Assembly (NCBI GenBank): GCA_041751935.1
Contig: JBGSIA010000031.1
Location: 85,049-149,048, forward strand
Length of the DNA stretch: 64,000 nt
Direction of reading: 5' to 3'
Source: JBBSJZ01 sp041751935
GTDB taxonomy: Bacteria > Planctomycetota > Planctomycetia > Pirellulales > Pirellulaceae
In this document: positions 34,995 through 44,543 of the stretch, in pieces
Numbering within the stretch: the stretch's first letter is position 1
How the letters are laid out: each line of letters opens with the position of its first letter
Program-made: the position numbers and the translations under genes
The notes under the pieces: model-generated
What the model was told of the DNA's origin: nothing
The model's input: only the letters and a program-made list of their open reading frames with translations
Database searches by the model: none

Positions 34995-35656
34995 TTGTAG
35001 CGATCGATGGTCCGGCGGGCGCGGGAAAAAGTAGCATCGCGAGACAGGTTGCCGAACGAATGGGATTTGAGTTCCTCGATACCGGGGCGCTCTATCGGGC
35101 TGTCACCTTGGCGGTGATACGCCAAGGACTTGCGATGGACGACACAGAAGCGATCGTCGAGGTAGCTCGCACATCGATGGTACGTTGGAACGACTACCGA
35201 GTGTTCCTTGACGGTGCTGACGTCACTGATGAGATTCGATCTCCGGACGTCACGGCAGCCATTCGCTACGTTGCTGATTCGCCGGCAATTCGGCGGCAGT
35301 TGTCTGCTTTGCAGCGATCGATTGCCGAAGGGCGAAACATCGTGACTGAGGGCCGCGATCAGGGCAGCGAAGTCTTTCCCGACGCGCAAGTCAAGATTTT
35401 TCTCACAGCGTCGAGCGAGGAGCGAGCTCGCCGTCGACACCAACAACTCGCTGAAATGGGCCGCGACGTTTCGCTGCAAGAAATTCTGCGGGCCCAGAAT
35501 CAACGTGATGCGGAAGATGCATCTCGACCTGTGGGCGCCCTTCGCGCTGCCCCTGACGCTGAAATCATCTCGACCGACGGTATGTCGCCAGACGACGTGC
35601 TGCAAGAAATCCTGCGAATCGTCGACGAGGCCATGCAAGCGACCCACCCGAAGTAA
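34991..35656 (+). CDS. cmk: Cytidylate kinase
   Basis: A 221-residue CMP kinase, phosphorylating CMP and dCMP in the cytoplasm. P-loop at the start (IDGPAGAGKSS), then GFEFLDTGALYRAV, the CMP-binding region with VADSPAIRRQL, the family phrase NIVTEGRDQGSEVFPDA, and the lid RARRRHQQL. ATG at 34991 overlaps the transglutaminase stop as ATGA, so this housekeeping gene is translationally coupled to an envelope operon, which is unusual. Another promoter within the operon cannot be excluded. Confidence 0.95.
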   Translation: MIVAIDGPAGAGKSSIARQVAERMGFEFLDTGALYRAVTLAVIRQGLAMDDTEAIVEVARTSMVRWNDYRVFLDGADVTDEIRSPDVTAAIRYVADSPAIRRQLSALQRSIAEGRNIVTEGRDQGSEVFPDAQVKIFLTASSEERARRRHQQLAEMGRDVSLQEILRAQNQRDAEDASRPVGALRAAPDAEIISTDGMSPDDVLQEILRIVDEAMQATHPK

Positions 35657-35966
35657 TGCGGCTTTACTTTTCCCACATGTCCATAGGTCCATGGCCATAA
35701 GTCAGTAATGGTTACGAGTTCTTGGTGGAAACAGGCGAATGAATCGGCGCAGCGATCGTGTTCGATGAGACGACAGTATCGCTGATTTCTTGTGTCAAAC
35801 TTTGCGGATTCGATTAACCGTGTCGATTACTCTGCGGAAAACTTGCGTCTGTTGGATGGGATTTCCATTTTTAGCACTGCAAGAACTGGGGACGAATCGG
35901 GTATGTTGCCCCCTAGGTTGACTCGGTGTGCTTGCCGATTAGCTGATTGTGCACCGAGGAGTCGAG
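35657..35966. other. Intergenic region before the desaturase
   Basis: 310 bases without a supportable gene. Open frames on either strand here (for example minus 35827-36066) are family-free. I see no strong terminator for the cmk operon; the desaturase promoter should lie here. Confidence 0.4.
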
Positions 35967-37139
35967 ATGACGGCCGAAACCACTTCGCTGGCCCATTTAC
36001 ATTTGGAAACAGAGTCGCAGTCACTATCTGGGGTAGATAGACACGCGAGAAGTTCGTTTGCTGCAAATCTACCCGATGGCGAAATAACGCCTGAGGATGC
36101 GCGCAGCCCAGAGATTCGCGTCGATCCCGTGCATTCTCCCTTAAAAAGTCCGCATTTTCCCAAAGTGGTCAATACTCACTCAGTGAATGCGGAATTGGTG
36201 CAGATTGACGAAGTGGCGCAAGACCAAGATTCTGGTAATCAGCCTGTGCGGTCGCCGCTGTCGATTCGTTGGGACTATGCGATTTTTTTCGGCACGTTGC
36301 ATTTGCTAGCACTTTTCGCCTTGCTTCCGTTTTTCTTTTCCTGGACCGGCATTGTAGCGTTCGTGCTGGGAACGATCGTTTTCGGCCAGATGGCGATCCC
36401 GATTGGTTATCACCGGTTGCTGTCTCATCGCAGTTTTCGCACGCCGAAATGGTTCGAACGAACGCTCGTCACGCTCGCCATGTGCAGTGCCCAGGAGACA
36501 CCGGCGCACTGGGTTGCATGGCATCGCATGCACCACGCGAACTCTGACCATCGTGATGATCCGCATTCTCCACGATTGGGAGTTTTTTGGTCTCACGTGA
36601 ATTGGTTACTGCACGAAAGCAGGACGCGATTGGCAACTTTTTCGATGTACGAGAAATATGCGAGAGACATTCTGTCGGATCCGTATTACCGCTGGATCGA
36701 ACGACTGCCGATTGCGGCGGGGATTTTTTTCCTCGTTCACGCTGCCTTGTATGCGATCATTGCAACAGTTGTTTCGATGCTGATGTATGGAAACAATCCG
36801 GTCGCATACCAGTTCGCCGCAAGCATCGTGCTGTGGGGTGTTGTGGTGCGAACAGTCTGGGTGTGGCATATCACCTGGAGCGTGAATTCGCTGACACATC
36901 TTTTTGGATACCGAAGCTACGCAACCTCCGACGACAGCCGCAATAATTGGTTTGTCACCTTGTTGACGGCTGGCGAAGGCTGGCACAACAACCACCACGC
37001 GGACCCAGCGAGTGCATCGGTCCAGCATCGCTGGTGGGAGATCGACATCAACTACTACGTCATTCGATTGTTTGGTGCGTTGGGGTTAGCCACGAACATC
37101 ATTCGCCCCCGCATTCATCGTCAAGCGAAAACTCGCTAG
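35967..37139 (+). CDS. Acyl-CoA/fatty acid delta-9 desaturase
   Basis: A 390-residue membrane desaturase with the three histidine boxes that bind the di-iron centre: HRLLSH, HRMHH and HNNHH. Hydrophobic segments (IFFGTLHLLALFALLPFFF, GIVAFVLGTIVFGQMAI and AAGIFFLVHAALYAIIATVV) fit the family topology. ATG at 35967 follows CGAGGA at a good distance and is preferred over the in-frame GTG at 35949. The first 90 or so residues are acidic and disordered, an extension not seen in compact bacterial desaturases. It likely introduces a double bond in membrane acyl chains. Confidence 0.92.
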   Translation: MTAETTSLAHLHLETESQSLSGVDRHARSSFAANLPDGEITPEDARSPEIRVDPVHSPLKSPHFPKVVNTHSVNAELVQIDEVAQDQDSGNQPVRSPLSIRWDYAIFFGTLHLLALFALLPFFFSWTGIVAFVLGTIVFGQMAIPIGYHRLLSHRSFRTPKWFERTLVTLAMCSAQETPAHWVAWHRMHHANSDHRDDPHSPRLGVFWSHVNWLLHESRTRLATFSMYEKYARDILSDPYYRWIERLPIAAGIFFLVHAALYAIIATVVSMLMYGNNPVAYQFAASIVLWGVVVRTVWVWHITWSVNSLTHLFGYRSYATSDDSRNNWFVTLLTAGEGWHNNHHADPASASVQHRWWEIDINYYVIRLFGALGLATNIIRPRIHRQAKTR

Positions 37140-37153
37140 TAAGCAACGCTTGC

Positions 37154-38878
37154 CTAACGCGATGAATCGCGAACCGCATGTCGATAGTAAGACTCCAGAC
37201 ACAACGTTGCCATGGAAGTCGTATAAATCGCGCCGCCGTATCCGCCCCAAACGCTGTCCGTCGGCCAACTGCCATCGCTCCGCTGGGTCGCTAATAGTCG
37301 CTGCTTGAGCGCCTCGTTCCATGTCCGCCAAGCGTCGTCTTGCAATTGATGAAGAGCCAGCGTGGCGTAGTACCAATAGTAGTAGTTGTCTTGTCCAGTT
37401 CCCGGCAACTGTTGCAACAGTGAGCGCTCGGCCTCTGCGATTTGCCCGGTTGAAGTTGGCATCCCGATCAGTAACCGTGTCGCGAGTGCCTCGGCAGTCA
37501 TCGTGCGACTGGGGGCTTCTCCGGCGCGATAGCACGCCAATCCGCCTTCTGTGCCGGCGCGAACCGAAGCCACGAACCGTTCAATTCCACTCACCGTCTT
37601 GGCCTCGATTGGTAATCCCGCGCGACGACCGCCATCGATGACCATCGCTTGCCAGCCAAGTTGGCTCAAATCCCCTGGGTCACCGGCTGTGTACCGCCAG
37701 CCTCCGGTCGACGGATGCTGCATTCTCGTCGTGTAAGCTACCGCCCGCGCCGCGGCCTCAAGTGCTGAGGAGTCCTTGGTTATTGCGGCGGCTTCACAAA
37801 TCGCCAATGCCGCCATTCCGTGGCTGTACGTTGACTCGTATACCGATGCATTGCCCGCCAGCGATCCGTCCGGTTTCTGGTTGCGAATCAGATACGCCAG
37901 TCCACGGTAAACGTTTTCCGCGTATTCACCCTGTTGGTGAGTGTTCCCAGCGCCGACGAGTGACAAAATTGCCAGTCCCGTGATTGCTGTTTCTGCTCGA
38001 CTGCCTGCGCCCCCGCGACTCATCCCCAGCGGTGCACGTTCCTGGCCAGCGCCACTTGCTTGTGGGTCCCAGGCTCCGTCGGCGCGTTGTCCCGAGGCAA
38101 GAAAGCGCAGCGCTAGCTCAACGGCTGCTTCGGTATCTGGACTGCCTCCAGTCATGAGCAATGCTTGCTGCTTTGCCGAACCTACACGGTTCGCAAAGTC
38201 GGCCTGCAAATCACCAACGACAGCCGCCGTTGGCGCTGTATTGTCATCGCTGACGTGATTAAAGACATCTTGTTGCACCGGAGCCAAGGCCGTCGGTTGT
38301 GCCGCCAACTTCACCGACGCGAGTGCATGGTCCGGTGGTACATCCGACGACGTCTCACTCAACCAATCGCTCAACTCTGATTCAAAGTTTGGTGTTTCAA
38401 CAGGTCCAGGCTCAGTCACGATACTTGCGAGCGAATCCGGCGTCACCACCTCCACCGGCGGTAGCTCATCCAGAGACGCTTCGACGGGCTTTTCAGGCTC
38501 GACAAATGAATCCTCGACGAGTTCGTGCAACTCGGATACTGGAAGCGGTGACATCATCGCAGACGAGTTCTCGCCGGAAACGTTCTCGAACTGCATTTCT
38601 GGATCGAACGTTGAGAACGCGATTCGGTCCACGCCAACTGTCTCTGTCGCTTCGATCGCTGACGTGTCACCGCCACCAAAGCTTGGCAGCAAGGGAACCA
38701 ACAACACGAGAGCAACATGCAGGGCGATTGATGCGATCAAGCAAACGATTGCGGCTTGTCGTCCCGAACGTTTGCGGCGACGAAACAACCAAATCGTAGC
38801 AAACAACAAAGCGATGGCCGTAACCGCAACGCCGTAAACGAGCCGCGGGTCAGCCCACAGCGGGCTCGATTCGATCAA
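37154..38878 (-). CDS. Membrane-anchored prenyltransferase/squalene-oxidase-repeat toroid protein
   Basis: A 574-residue protein: two N-terminal TMs (GVAVTAIALLFATIWLF and IVCLIASIALHVALVLLVPLL), an acidic Pro-rich stretch to about 220, then an alpha-alpha toroid with repeats like LASGQRADGAWDP, LIRNQKPDGSLAGN, MQHPSTGGWRYTAGDP and LATQRSDGSWPTDSVWGG. QxxDG-type repeats match the squalene cyclase/prenyltransferase fold, but no DxDD catalytic motif is visible, so a cyclase reaction is not supported. Start TTG at 38878 overlaps the ExbD stop as TTGA. Its place behind ExbB/ExbD suggests a periplasmic partner role. Confidence 0.8.
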   Translation of the reverse strand: MIESSPLWADPRLVYGVAVTAIALLFATIWLFRRRKRSGRQAAIVCLIASIALHVALVLLVPLLPSFGGGDTSAIEATETVGVDRIAFSTFDPEMQFENVSGENSSAMMSPLPVSELHELVEDSFVEPEKPVEASLDELPPVEVVTPDSLASIVTEPGPVETPNFESELSDWLSETSSDVPPDHALASVKLAAQPTALAPVQQDVFNHVSDDNTAPTAAVVGDLQADFANRVGSAKQQALLMTGGSPDTEAAVELALRFLASGQRADGAWDPQASGAGQERAPLGMSRGGAGSRAETAITGLAILSLVGAGNTHQQGEYAENVYRGLAYLIRNQKPDGSLAGNASVYESTYSHGMAALAICEAAAITKDSSALEAAARAVAYTTRMQHPSTGGWRYTAGDPGDLSQLGWQAMVIDGGRRAGLPIEAKTVSGIERFVASVRAGTEGGLACYRAGEAPSRTMTAEALATRLLIGMPTSTGQIAEAERSLLQQLPGTGQDNYYYWYYATLALHQLQDDAWRTWNEALKQRLLATQRSDGSWPTDSVWGGYGGAIYTTSMATLCLESYYRHAVRDSSR

Positions 38879-39288
38879 CGCAGATTCCTCCGGGCCGCGA
38901 TGCCCATTTGCTCCACTCCACTACTGCGGACTGCCTGTAAAACTTCTGCGATCCGCTGGAACGGCACATCGCTGTCGCCACGAACTGCAACCTTCAGTGC
39001 CGGATACGAAGCATGTTGGTCTCTGAGCGTCATCGTCAACTGCGACGCCGTGACAGCCCCGCCATCAAGCGTCAACGATCCGTCGGCGGCGATGTCAACA
39101 ATCCGTTCGTCGGGAATTCGTGCGATCGACCGCATCTCAGCAACACTGGGAACGTTGACCTGGATGCGACTTTCTGACTCGCTGAATTTGCTTCCCACCA
39201 TGAAGAAAATCACCAGCAGAAACACAACGTCGATCATCGGCGTCAAGTTGATTGTGATTTCTTCGGAAGTTTGGCGGCGAATCGGCAT
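38875..39288 (-). CDS. ExbD/TolR-family biopolymer transport protein
   Basis: A 137-residue ExbD/TolR protein: short cytoplasmic N-terminus, one TM with the conserved aspartate (LTPMIDVVFLLVIFFMV), then a periplasmic domain (RIQVNVPSVAEM, ALKVAVRGDSDVPFQRIAEVL). It couples the proton-motive force to outer-membrane or envelope work together with the ExbB-like protein encoded 3 nt upstream. Overlaps the toroid gene by 4 nt. Confidence 0.9.
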   Translation of the reverse strand: MPIRRQTSEEITINLTPMIDVVFLLVIFFMVGSKFSESESRIQVNVPSVAEMRSIARIPDERIVDIAADGSLTLDGGAVTASQLTMTLRDQHASYPALKVAVRGDSDVPFQRIAEVLQAVRSSGVEQMGIAARRNLR

Positions 39289-39291
39289 CGT

Positions 39292-40272
39292 CTACGCAGC
39301 CTTTCGTTTACGGCTTGCTCGAGAGTTACCACTGTTCTCAAGCCCTTCGGCACTGATGCAATCGATGACCTTTTGGCAAAGTTTATCGATCTCGTTCAAG
39401 TACTTATCACTCTTGCTGCTGAAGTACATATAAGCCAAATACGCGGGAATCGCTACCGATAAACCACCGGCGGTCGTCAGCAGCGCGACACTGATGCCGG
39501 ATGCCAACATCTCCGGTCGGCCCATCGATTCTTGGCTACTCATCGTATCGAACGCCTCGATCATCCCCAGGACCGTTCCCAGTAGCCCGAGCAACGGAGC
39601 CACATTACTGATTGCGTGAAACACCCTCAGAAATCGCTTCAATTTATCGGCCACTCGATCGCCAGCGTCGATCACCGCTTGCTCAATCTCCAACATCGGC
39701 CGTCCCCAGCGACGTACGGCAGCTTGAAAGACCTCAGCAACCGGACAGTCAAACTCTTCGCAAATCTCACTGGCCTCTTCAAAACTCAACTGACCGTCTT
39801 CAACACACTCGGTGAAGCGGCGAACGAACGGTCGTGGAATCACACGCCCTCGTCGAAGTGTCACCATTCGTTCGAGCGATAAAGCAATCACGATCAACGA
39901 GCATACGCCAAGCGGCACCATCAACCAGCCACCTTCGGCGATACGACGTACGAAGCCGGGTAGCTTCCAACCACCGATGGCCTCGGTCTCAGTTGTCGCC
40001 TCAGCCACAGGCGGCTCGGGGTCTTGCATCGCAGCAGCGGGTATCGACGGGATCGAACCGCCGGAAAAACTCGGAGCGTTGGAGTATTGGCCTGGTGCAA
40101 AGTTTTGCGCCGCTGCCGTGGTCATCATCCACCACAACGATACAACACAAAGCACGATCATGGGAACGATATGCGAAATCAGCCCAACCTTGAGCGATGC
40201 TTTCGGTAAACTACGTATGTCGCGTACATCGCAATCAGGACGAAGTCGATTGTTGGAGTTTATTCTTAGCAT
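39292..40272 (-). CDS. MotA/TolQ/ExbB-family proton channel protein
   Basis: A 326-residue protein with a predicted signal/TM (HIVPMIVLCVVSLWWMMTTAA), a Pro/Gly-rich linker, then three TM segments in ExbB arrangement: GGWLMVPLGVCSLIVIALSLER; NVAPLLGLLGTVLGMIEAFD; ISVALLTTAGGLSVAIPAYL. These are the signature helices of the stator family. Partner of the ExbD-like protein downstream. It starts 8 nt after the TPR gene. The periplasmic linker of about 60 residues before the core is longer than in E. coli ExbB. Confidence 0.92.
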   Translation of the reverse strand: MLRINSNNRLRPDCDVRDIRSLPKASLKVGLISHIVPMIVLCVVSLWWMMTTAAAQNFAPGQYSNAPSFSGGSIPSIPAAAMQDPEPPVAEATTETEAIGGWKLPGFVRRIAEGGWLMVPLGVCSLIVIALSLERMVTLRRGRVIPRPFVRRFTECVEDGQLSFEEASEICEEFDCPVAEVFQAAVRRWGRPMLEIEQAVIDAGDRVADKLKRFLRVFHAISNVAPLLGLLGTVLGMIEAFDTMSSQESMGRPEMLASGISVALLTTAGGLSVAIPAYLAYMYFSSKSDKYLNEIDKLCQKVIDCISAEGLENSGNSRASRKRKAA

Positions 40273-40280
40273 GTCGACTT

Positions 40281-42152
40281 TTATCTACGAATTGATGAAT
40301 CGCCGCTGGCAGGTAGCGCGGCCAATCGTCGCCGAGCATCCTCCGCATGCGGGCTGTCCGCGTGTCGGCTCAGCAGCGTCGAATAGCATACGGCGGCATC
40401 GCGTGTCCGCCCCAATTGTTCAAAAGATTTCCCAGCTTGGACCAACGACGCCGCAATCCATTCGCCTGCCGGCTCAATGCTCTCCACAGTACGGTATGCA
40501 TTTACAGCCTCAGCGAATCGATGTTGCATGTAGTACGTTTCACCGATCAACCATTGAGCTCGCGGGCGTAGCGATCCGATTTCGGTAAGCGAGCGAACGA
40601 CGTTCTCCAGCGTTGCCCTGGCCTCGTCAAAGTTAAGTTGACGTATCGATAAGTCCGCCGACAGCATCATTAGCAGCGTTTCACGGTACGGGTCATCATC
40701 CGCGGCATCGGTCGCCGCCTCGATGCGCTGCTTCGCTTGTGCAACATCCGCAAAGGCCACCGATGTCTCCGCACAACGCATCAGCGTCGAGAAATCGTCT
40801 GCACCCCGCGAGTCAACAAGGTGCTCCCACCATGCCCGCGCGTCAGCGGGGCGGCCAACCTGCATCAAGCTTTCGGCAAACAGACGGGCAACACCCAAGG
40901 ACAATTGCTGCTCGGTCGGCGCCGCATGTTCAGCGGCAAGTGCGATCAGCGACCAACGCTGTGTGCGACCGGCCCAGCGACAGGCGGCCTCCTGTGCTCG
41001 CTGTGAAACTTGCAACTCACTGGGCGGTGATAGAAGCAAGGCAACCAAGTGCTCAGCATCGCTTGCACGACCGCTATCGACCAGCGACTGCAATGCTGCA
41101 CTTGTGACATGCCCACTGCTGTCTGTTTGCGCCAACCCTTGAACCAACGATCGCCACAAGGGTGCATCGGATGCCGTCGATGGCGACAAAATCGCTGTCG
41201 CAAACAGGTGATCCGTCAACGACTCGGTGTTTCCAGATTCCACACGATTCACGATCCACTGGCCCACGTACTCAGGCACCTGTCCATGTGCAGCGTAGTC
41301 CTTACTAACGTCCAGCGTCGGTTGACTATCTGGCCACGATGCGAACATCTCTGTTAGTAGTGCCTGAGATGCCGGCTCGTCCCCAGTTTGTTGCAGACAC
41401 CGAGCCGCTGCATACATCGCACGCGGGGCATCAGCATGTTGAGGATACTGTTTTGCGAAATCGACCAGACGCTCAGCAGCGAACTGCGGTTTGTCACCGC
41501 TCATTGCCAGCGACCATGCATGCCCAAGCCGCGCGGAGACCAAATCAGCTTCGGTGAGTTTTGTCTCGGCTAACGCGTATGCTTGCTGTGCTGTCGAGTG
41601 GTCTGCAGTCGAAAGAGCCATGGAGCCAATCTGCAGCAGCATTCTCGCACCGGCTTGAACACGACTGGTCTCGGTATCTTGCTCGACGACATTGCGCACG
41701 GCCTGGAGCGCCGCATCTGCACGCCCAGCCTCAAGGATTACTTTTCCAGCAGCAAGCCGAAGCACATATTTTTTATCCGTCGGAATTGCACGAGCCGCAG
41801 GGTTCTCTGACGCGAGAACCGCACGTGCATAATTTTCCGCGGCTGCGGCGACGTTTTTCTGCTGATTGAAGCGAGCTGCAATCCCGGCGAAAGTGCGCGT
41901 CCAGTCTGTCGCACTTGATGACTCGTCCACGGACCGTAGTAATTCACTAGCCTCATTAAGACGATTCTCTGCAACCAGACCGTCGACAACCGCGAGCGTT
42001 ACCGGCGAGGCTTGGTTATCGATCGACGGTGGCGGCGCAGCCGCGAGTTTCACAGCACAAGCGGCGCACAGTGCCAACGTCACAGGACGCAGAAGACCTC
42101 CGATTAGTCGCCACTTACAGATCAAAACGTTGTACCTGGAACAGCGGAGCAC
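40281..42152 (-). CDS. Tetratricopeptide-repeat envelope protein
   Basis: A 623-residue exported protein, signal peptide near residues 18-45 (GLLRPVTLALCAACAVKLAAA), followed almost entirely by TPR-like helical hairpins, e.g. AAAAENYARAVLASENPAA, PQHADAPRAMYAAARCLQQTG, AEAVNAYRTVESIEPAGEW and AAVCYSTLLSRHADSPHAED. First gene of the minus-strand unit with ExbB, ExbD and the toroid protein. Similar TPR-ExbB-ExbD gene sets recur in planctomycetes; the protein probably serves as periplasmic scaffold. No enzymatic motif. Confidence 0.85.
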   Translation of the reverse strand: MLRCSRYNVLICKWRLIGGLLRPVTLALCAACAVKLAAAPPPSIDNQASPVTLAVVDGLVAENRLNEASELLRSVDESSSATDWTRTFAGIAARFNQQKNVAAAAENYARAVLASENPAARAIPTDKKYVLRLAAGKVILEAGRADAALQAVRNVVEQDTETSRVQAGARMLLQIGSMALSTADHSTAQQAYALAETKLTEADLVSARLGHAWSLAMSGDKPQFAAERLVDFAKQYPQHADAPRAMYAAARCLQQTGDEPASQALLTEMFASWPDSQPTLDVSKDYAAHGQVPEYVGQWIVNRVESGNTESLTDHLFATAILSPSTASDAPLWRSLVQGLAQTDSSGHVTSAALQSLVDSGRASDAEHLVALLLSPPSELQVSQRAQEAACRWAGRTQRWSLIALAAEHAAPTEQQLSLGVARLFAESLMQVGRPADARAWWEHLVDSRGADDFSTLMRCAETSVAFADVAQAKQRIEAATDAADDDPYRETLLMMLSADLSIRQLNFDEARATLENVVRSLTEIGSLRPRAQWLIGETYYMQHRFAEAVNAYRTVESIEPAGEWIAASLVQAGKSFEQLGRTRDAAVCYSTLLSRHADSPHAEDARRRLAALPASGDSSIRR

Positions 42153-42374
42153 GTTCGGGCCAATGCCATGAATTCGACTTCAACGGCTTCACTACCCAAA
42201 TACTCCAGAGTCGCTGCTCAGGGCAAGACCAGCAACGGAAGGTCCTCGACCGAATCGCTTGTAGGGTCCCGATTCCGCTACAATAAGCTCACCGACTTGA
42301 ACGAACACGGTTTGCACTGGCAAGATAACCGTGCTCAGGCCGTGAATTTTCCATCAGCGAGGTTGCTCAAGGTT

Positions 42375-44543
42375 ATGATCATACGCGTTGCTTTCTTTTT
42401 TTTTGTGCACCTGATGCTGACATCGACAATGGTCGTGGCACAGCAGGCCAAGGAGACCATTGTGGCTGAATCTCAGCGAGCCATGAACGTGGACGACTTG
42501 TTTGCCTTGCACAAGGTCGGTGCGCCCAGCGTCAGCCCCGATGGCAAATGGACCGTCTATGCGATCGCCGAGGTCACCGATTCTGCGAAAAATGAATCGG
42601 TTTCACGGTTGTGGATCGCTCCGACAGACCGATCCGCCCCGGCGCGAATGCTCACCAATCCGAAAGCCAAGGACAACCATCCAAAATGGTCGCCCGATGG
42701 CCAGTGGATCTTGTTTGAGTCGACTCGCTCGGGAAGCAGTCAATTGTGGGTGATCAATCCCCATGGAGGTGAAGCGAAACAACTCACGACGCTAAGCACC
42801 GATGCATCAACGGCGATATGGTCGCCGGATGGCAGGAAGATTGCATTTGTGTCCGCCGTCTATCCAGAGTTTTCTGAGCTGCCGCCGACGGAGAGCGATG
42901 CGGCGAATAAGAAAAGGAACGAAGAGATTGCGGAATCACCTGTCAAGGCTCGCGTGTTCAAGCGGCTGTTTTATCGGCACTGGGATAGCTATGTCGAGGA
43001 TAAACGCCAGCATCTGTTCGTCGTCGATGTTGGCAAAGACCTGAACGGTGGCCTGACAGCGAGTGTTCCCCGCGACGTCACTCCGGGAGACCGAGATGCT
43101 TATCCCACCTCGATGACGTTCTCTGCTTCACAGGACTATTGCTTCACGCCCGATAGCAGTCACTTGGTGTTTACGGCTGTGCCGCAAGAGAATGAAGCCT
43201 GGAGTACCAACTTTGATCTGTGTCGCGTATCAGTCGCCGGCGGCAAATCGAAGTGGGAAACGCTCACCCTCGATAACGAGGCAGCGGATGGGCTGCCGAT
43301 CTTTTCACCCGATGGAACCAAGCTTGCTTATCGAAGACAAACCGAAGCGGGCTACGAAGCAGATAAGTGGCAGATCATGGTTGTCAGCTGCAAGCGTGAC
43401 GGAACTCTTGTGGATGAGCCCAGGTCATTGACGGCGGATATCGATATGTCGTTCGATGAATTCGTCTGGCGAAATAATGATCAGCTATTGGCAACCGCAG
43501 AACTTGGTGGCTCCAAGCCCCTGTTTCTGTTGTCCATCAGCAAACCGAACGAAATCCAGCAGGCCGAGTCTGTCGGCACGATGGCAAACCTGAGTATTTC
43601 AGCCGACGGCGGAACTTTGGTTTGCAACAACAGTCGGCTGACGTATCCGGCTGAGGTGTTCAATGTTTTGTTGCATGAGACCTTCGCAAAGACGAAAGCA
43701 CCGGGCGCCAATCTGTCGCGAGCCAACGAGGAGAAACTAGCCGAAATCAACATGATTGCTCCAAGCAGCGTATCGGTTTCGGGCGCGGATGGCGACGCAA
43801 TGCAAATGTGGATCTTGCCACCTCCTGGATTCGACGAGTCAAAAAAATGGCCGTTGGGGTATCTGGTTCACGGCGGCCCACAAGGTGCTTGGTCGGATAG
43901 TTGGAGTTTTCGTTGGAATCCACAGGTCTGGGCAGCTCAAGGTTACGTGATCGCGTTACCGAATCCGCGAGGCAGCACGGGTTTTGGGCAGGAGTACACG
44001 AGACAGATCAGCGGCGATTGGGGTGGTCGCGTCTATGTTGACCTGATGGCCGGGGTCGACCACCTGAAACAGCAGCCATACATCGACAGGGATCGCATGT
44101 TTGCCGCGGGTGCTTCGTATGGCGGTTACATGATGAATTGGTTTCAAGGAAACACGACCAAGTTTCGAACGTTGGTCACTCACTGTGGCGTTTACAACTT
44201 TGACAGCATGTATGCGACGACCGAGGAGTTGTGGTTTGACGAATACGAGCACGGTGGCCCGCCATGGGGCAAGAACCGGCATTCCTATGAACAGCATTCG
44301 CCTCATCGATTGGCAGCAAATTTCAAAACGCCAATGTTGATCATTCACAACGACCTCGATTTCCGCGTGCCGGTCAGCGAGGGTCAGCAGCTTTTCACCG
44401 CACTGCAGCGTCAGGGAATTCCCAGCAAATTCATCAACTTTCCCGATGAAGGACACTGGATCCAAAAGCCCGCCAACAGCCGATTTTGGCACGAACAGAT
44501 TTTCGCCTGGATCAAAGAGTATTGCCCCTCTGGTGCTGAATAG
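42375..44543 (+). CDS. S9-family prolyl oligopeptidase / acylaminoacyl peptidase
   Basis: Secreted serine peptidase of the S9 (DPP/APEH-like) group. The frame is open from 42168, but ATG at 42375 starts a clear signal peptide (IIRVAFFFFVHLMLTSTMVV) ending near VAQQ. A beta-propeller region with WSPDG/FSPDG repeats (HPKWSPDGQWILFESTRSGSS, IWSPDGRKIAFVSA) precedes the alpha/beta-hydrolase domain. Triad: Ser581 in GASYGGYM, Asp in LDFRVPVSEGQQL, His in DEGHW. Releases dipeptides or N-terminal acyl residues from peptides. Divergent from the TPR gene. Confidence 0.92.
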   Translation: MIIRVAFFFFVHLMLTSTMVVAQQAKETIVAESQRAMNVDDLFALHKVGAPSVSPDGKWTVYAIAEVTDSAKNESVSRLWIAPTDRSAPARMLTNPKAKDNHPKWSPDGQWILFESTRSGSSQLWVINPHGGEAKQLTTLSTDASTAIWSPDGRKIAFVSAVYPEFSELPPTESDAANKKRNEEIAESPVKARVFKRLFYRHWDSYVEDKRQHLFVVDVGKDLNGGLTASVPRDVTPGDRDAYPTSMTFSASQDYCFTPDSSHLVFTAVPQENEAWSTNFDLCRVSVAGGKSKWETLTLDNEAADGLPIFSPDGTKLAYRRQTEAGYEADKWQIMVVSCKRDGTLVDEPRSLTADIDMSFDEFVWRNNDQLLATAELGGSKPLFLLSISKPNEIQQAESVGTMANLSISADGGTLVCNNSRLTYPAEVFNVLLHETFAKTKAPGANLSRANEEKLAEINMIAPSSVSVSGADGDAMQMWILPPPGFDESKKWPLGYLVHGGPQGAWSDSWSFRWNPQVWAAQGYVIALPNPRGSTGFGQEYTRQISGDWGGRVYVDLMAGVDHLKQQPYIDRDRMFAAGASYGGYMMNWFQGNTTKFRTLVTHCGVYNFDSMYATTEELWFDEYEHGGPPWGKNRHSYEQHSPHRLAANFKTPMLIIHNDLDFRVPVSEGQQLFTALQRQGIPSKFINFPDEGHWIQKPANSRFWHEQIFAWIKEYCPSGAE

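Noticed and set aside
37154..38878. Squalene-hopene cyclase activity for the toroid protein
   Set aside because: Only the repeat fold is visible; the DxDD acid motif is not, and the protein is anchored behind ExbB/ExbD.
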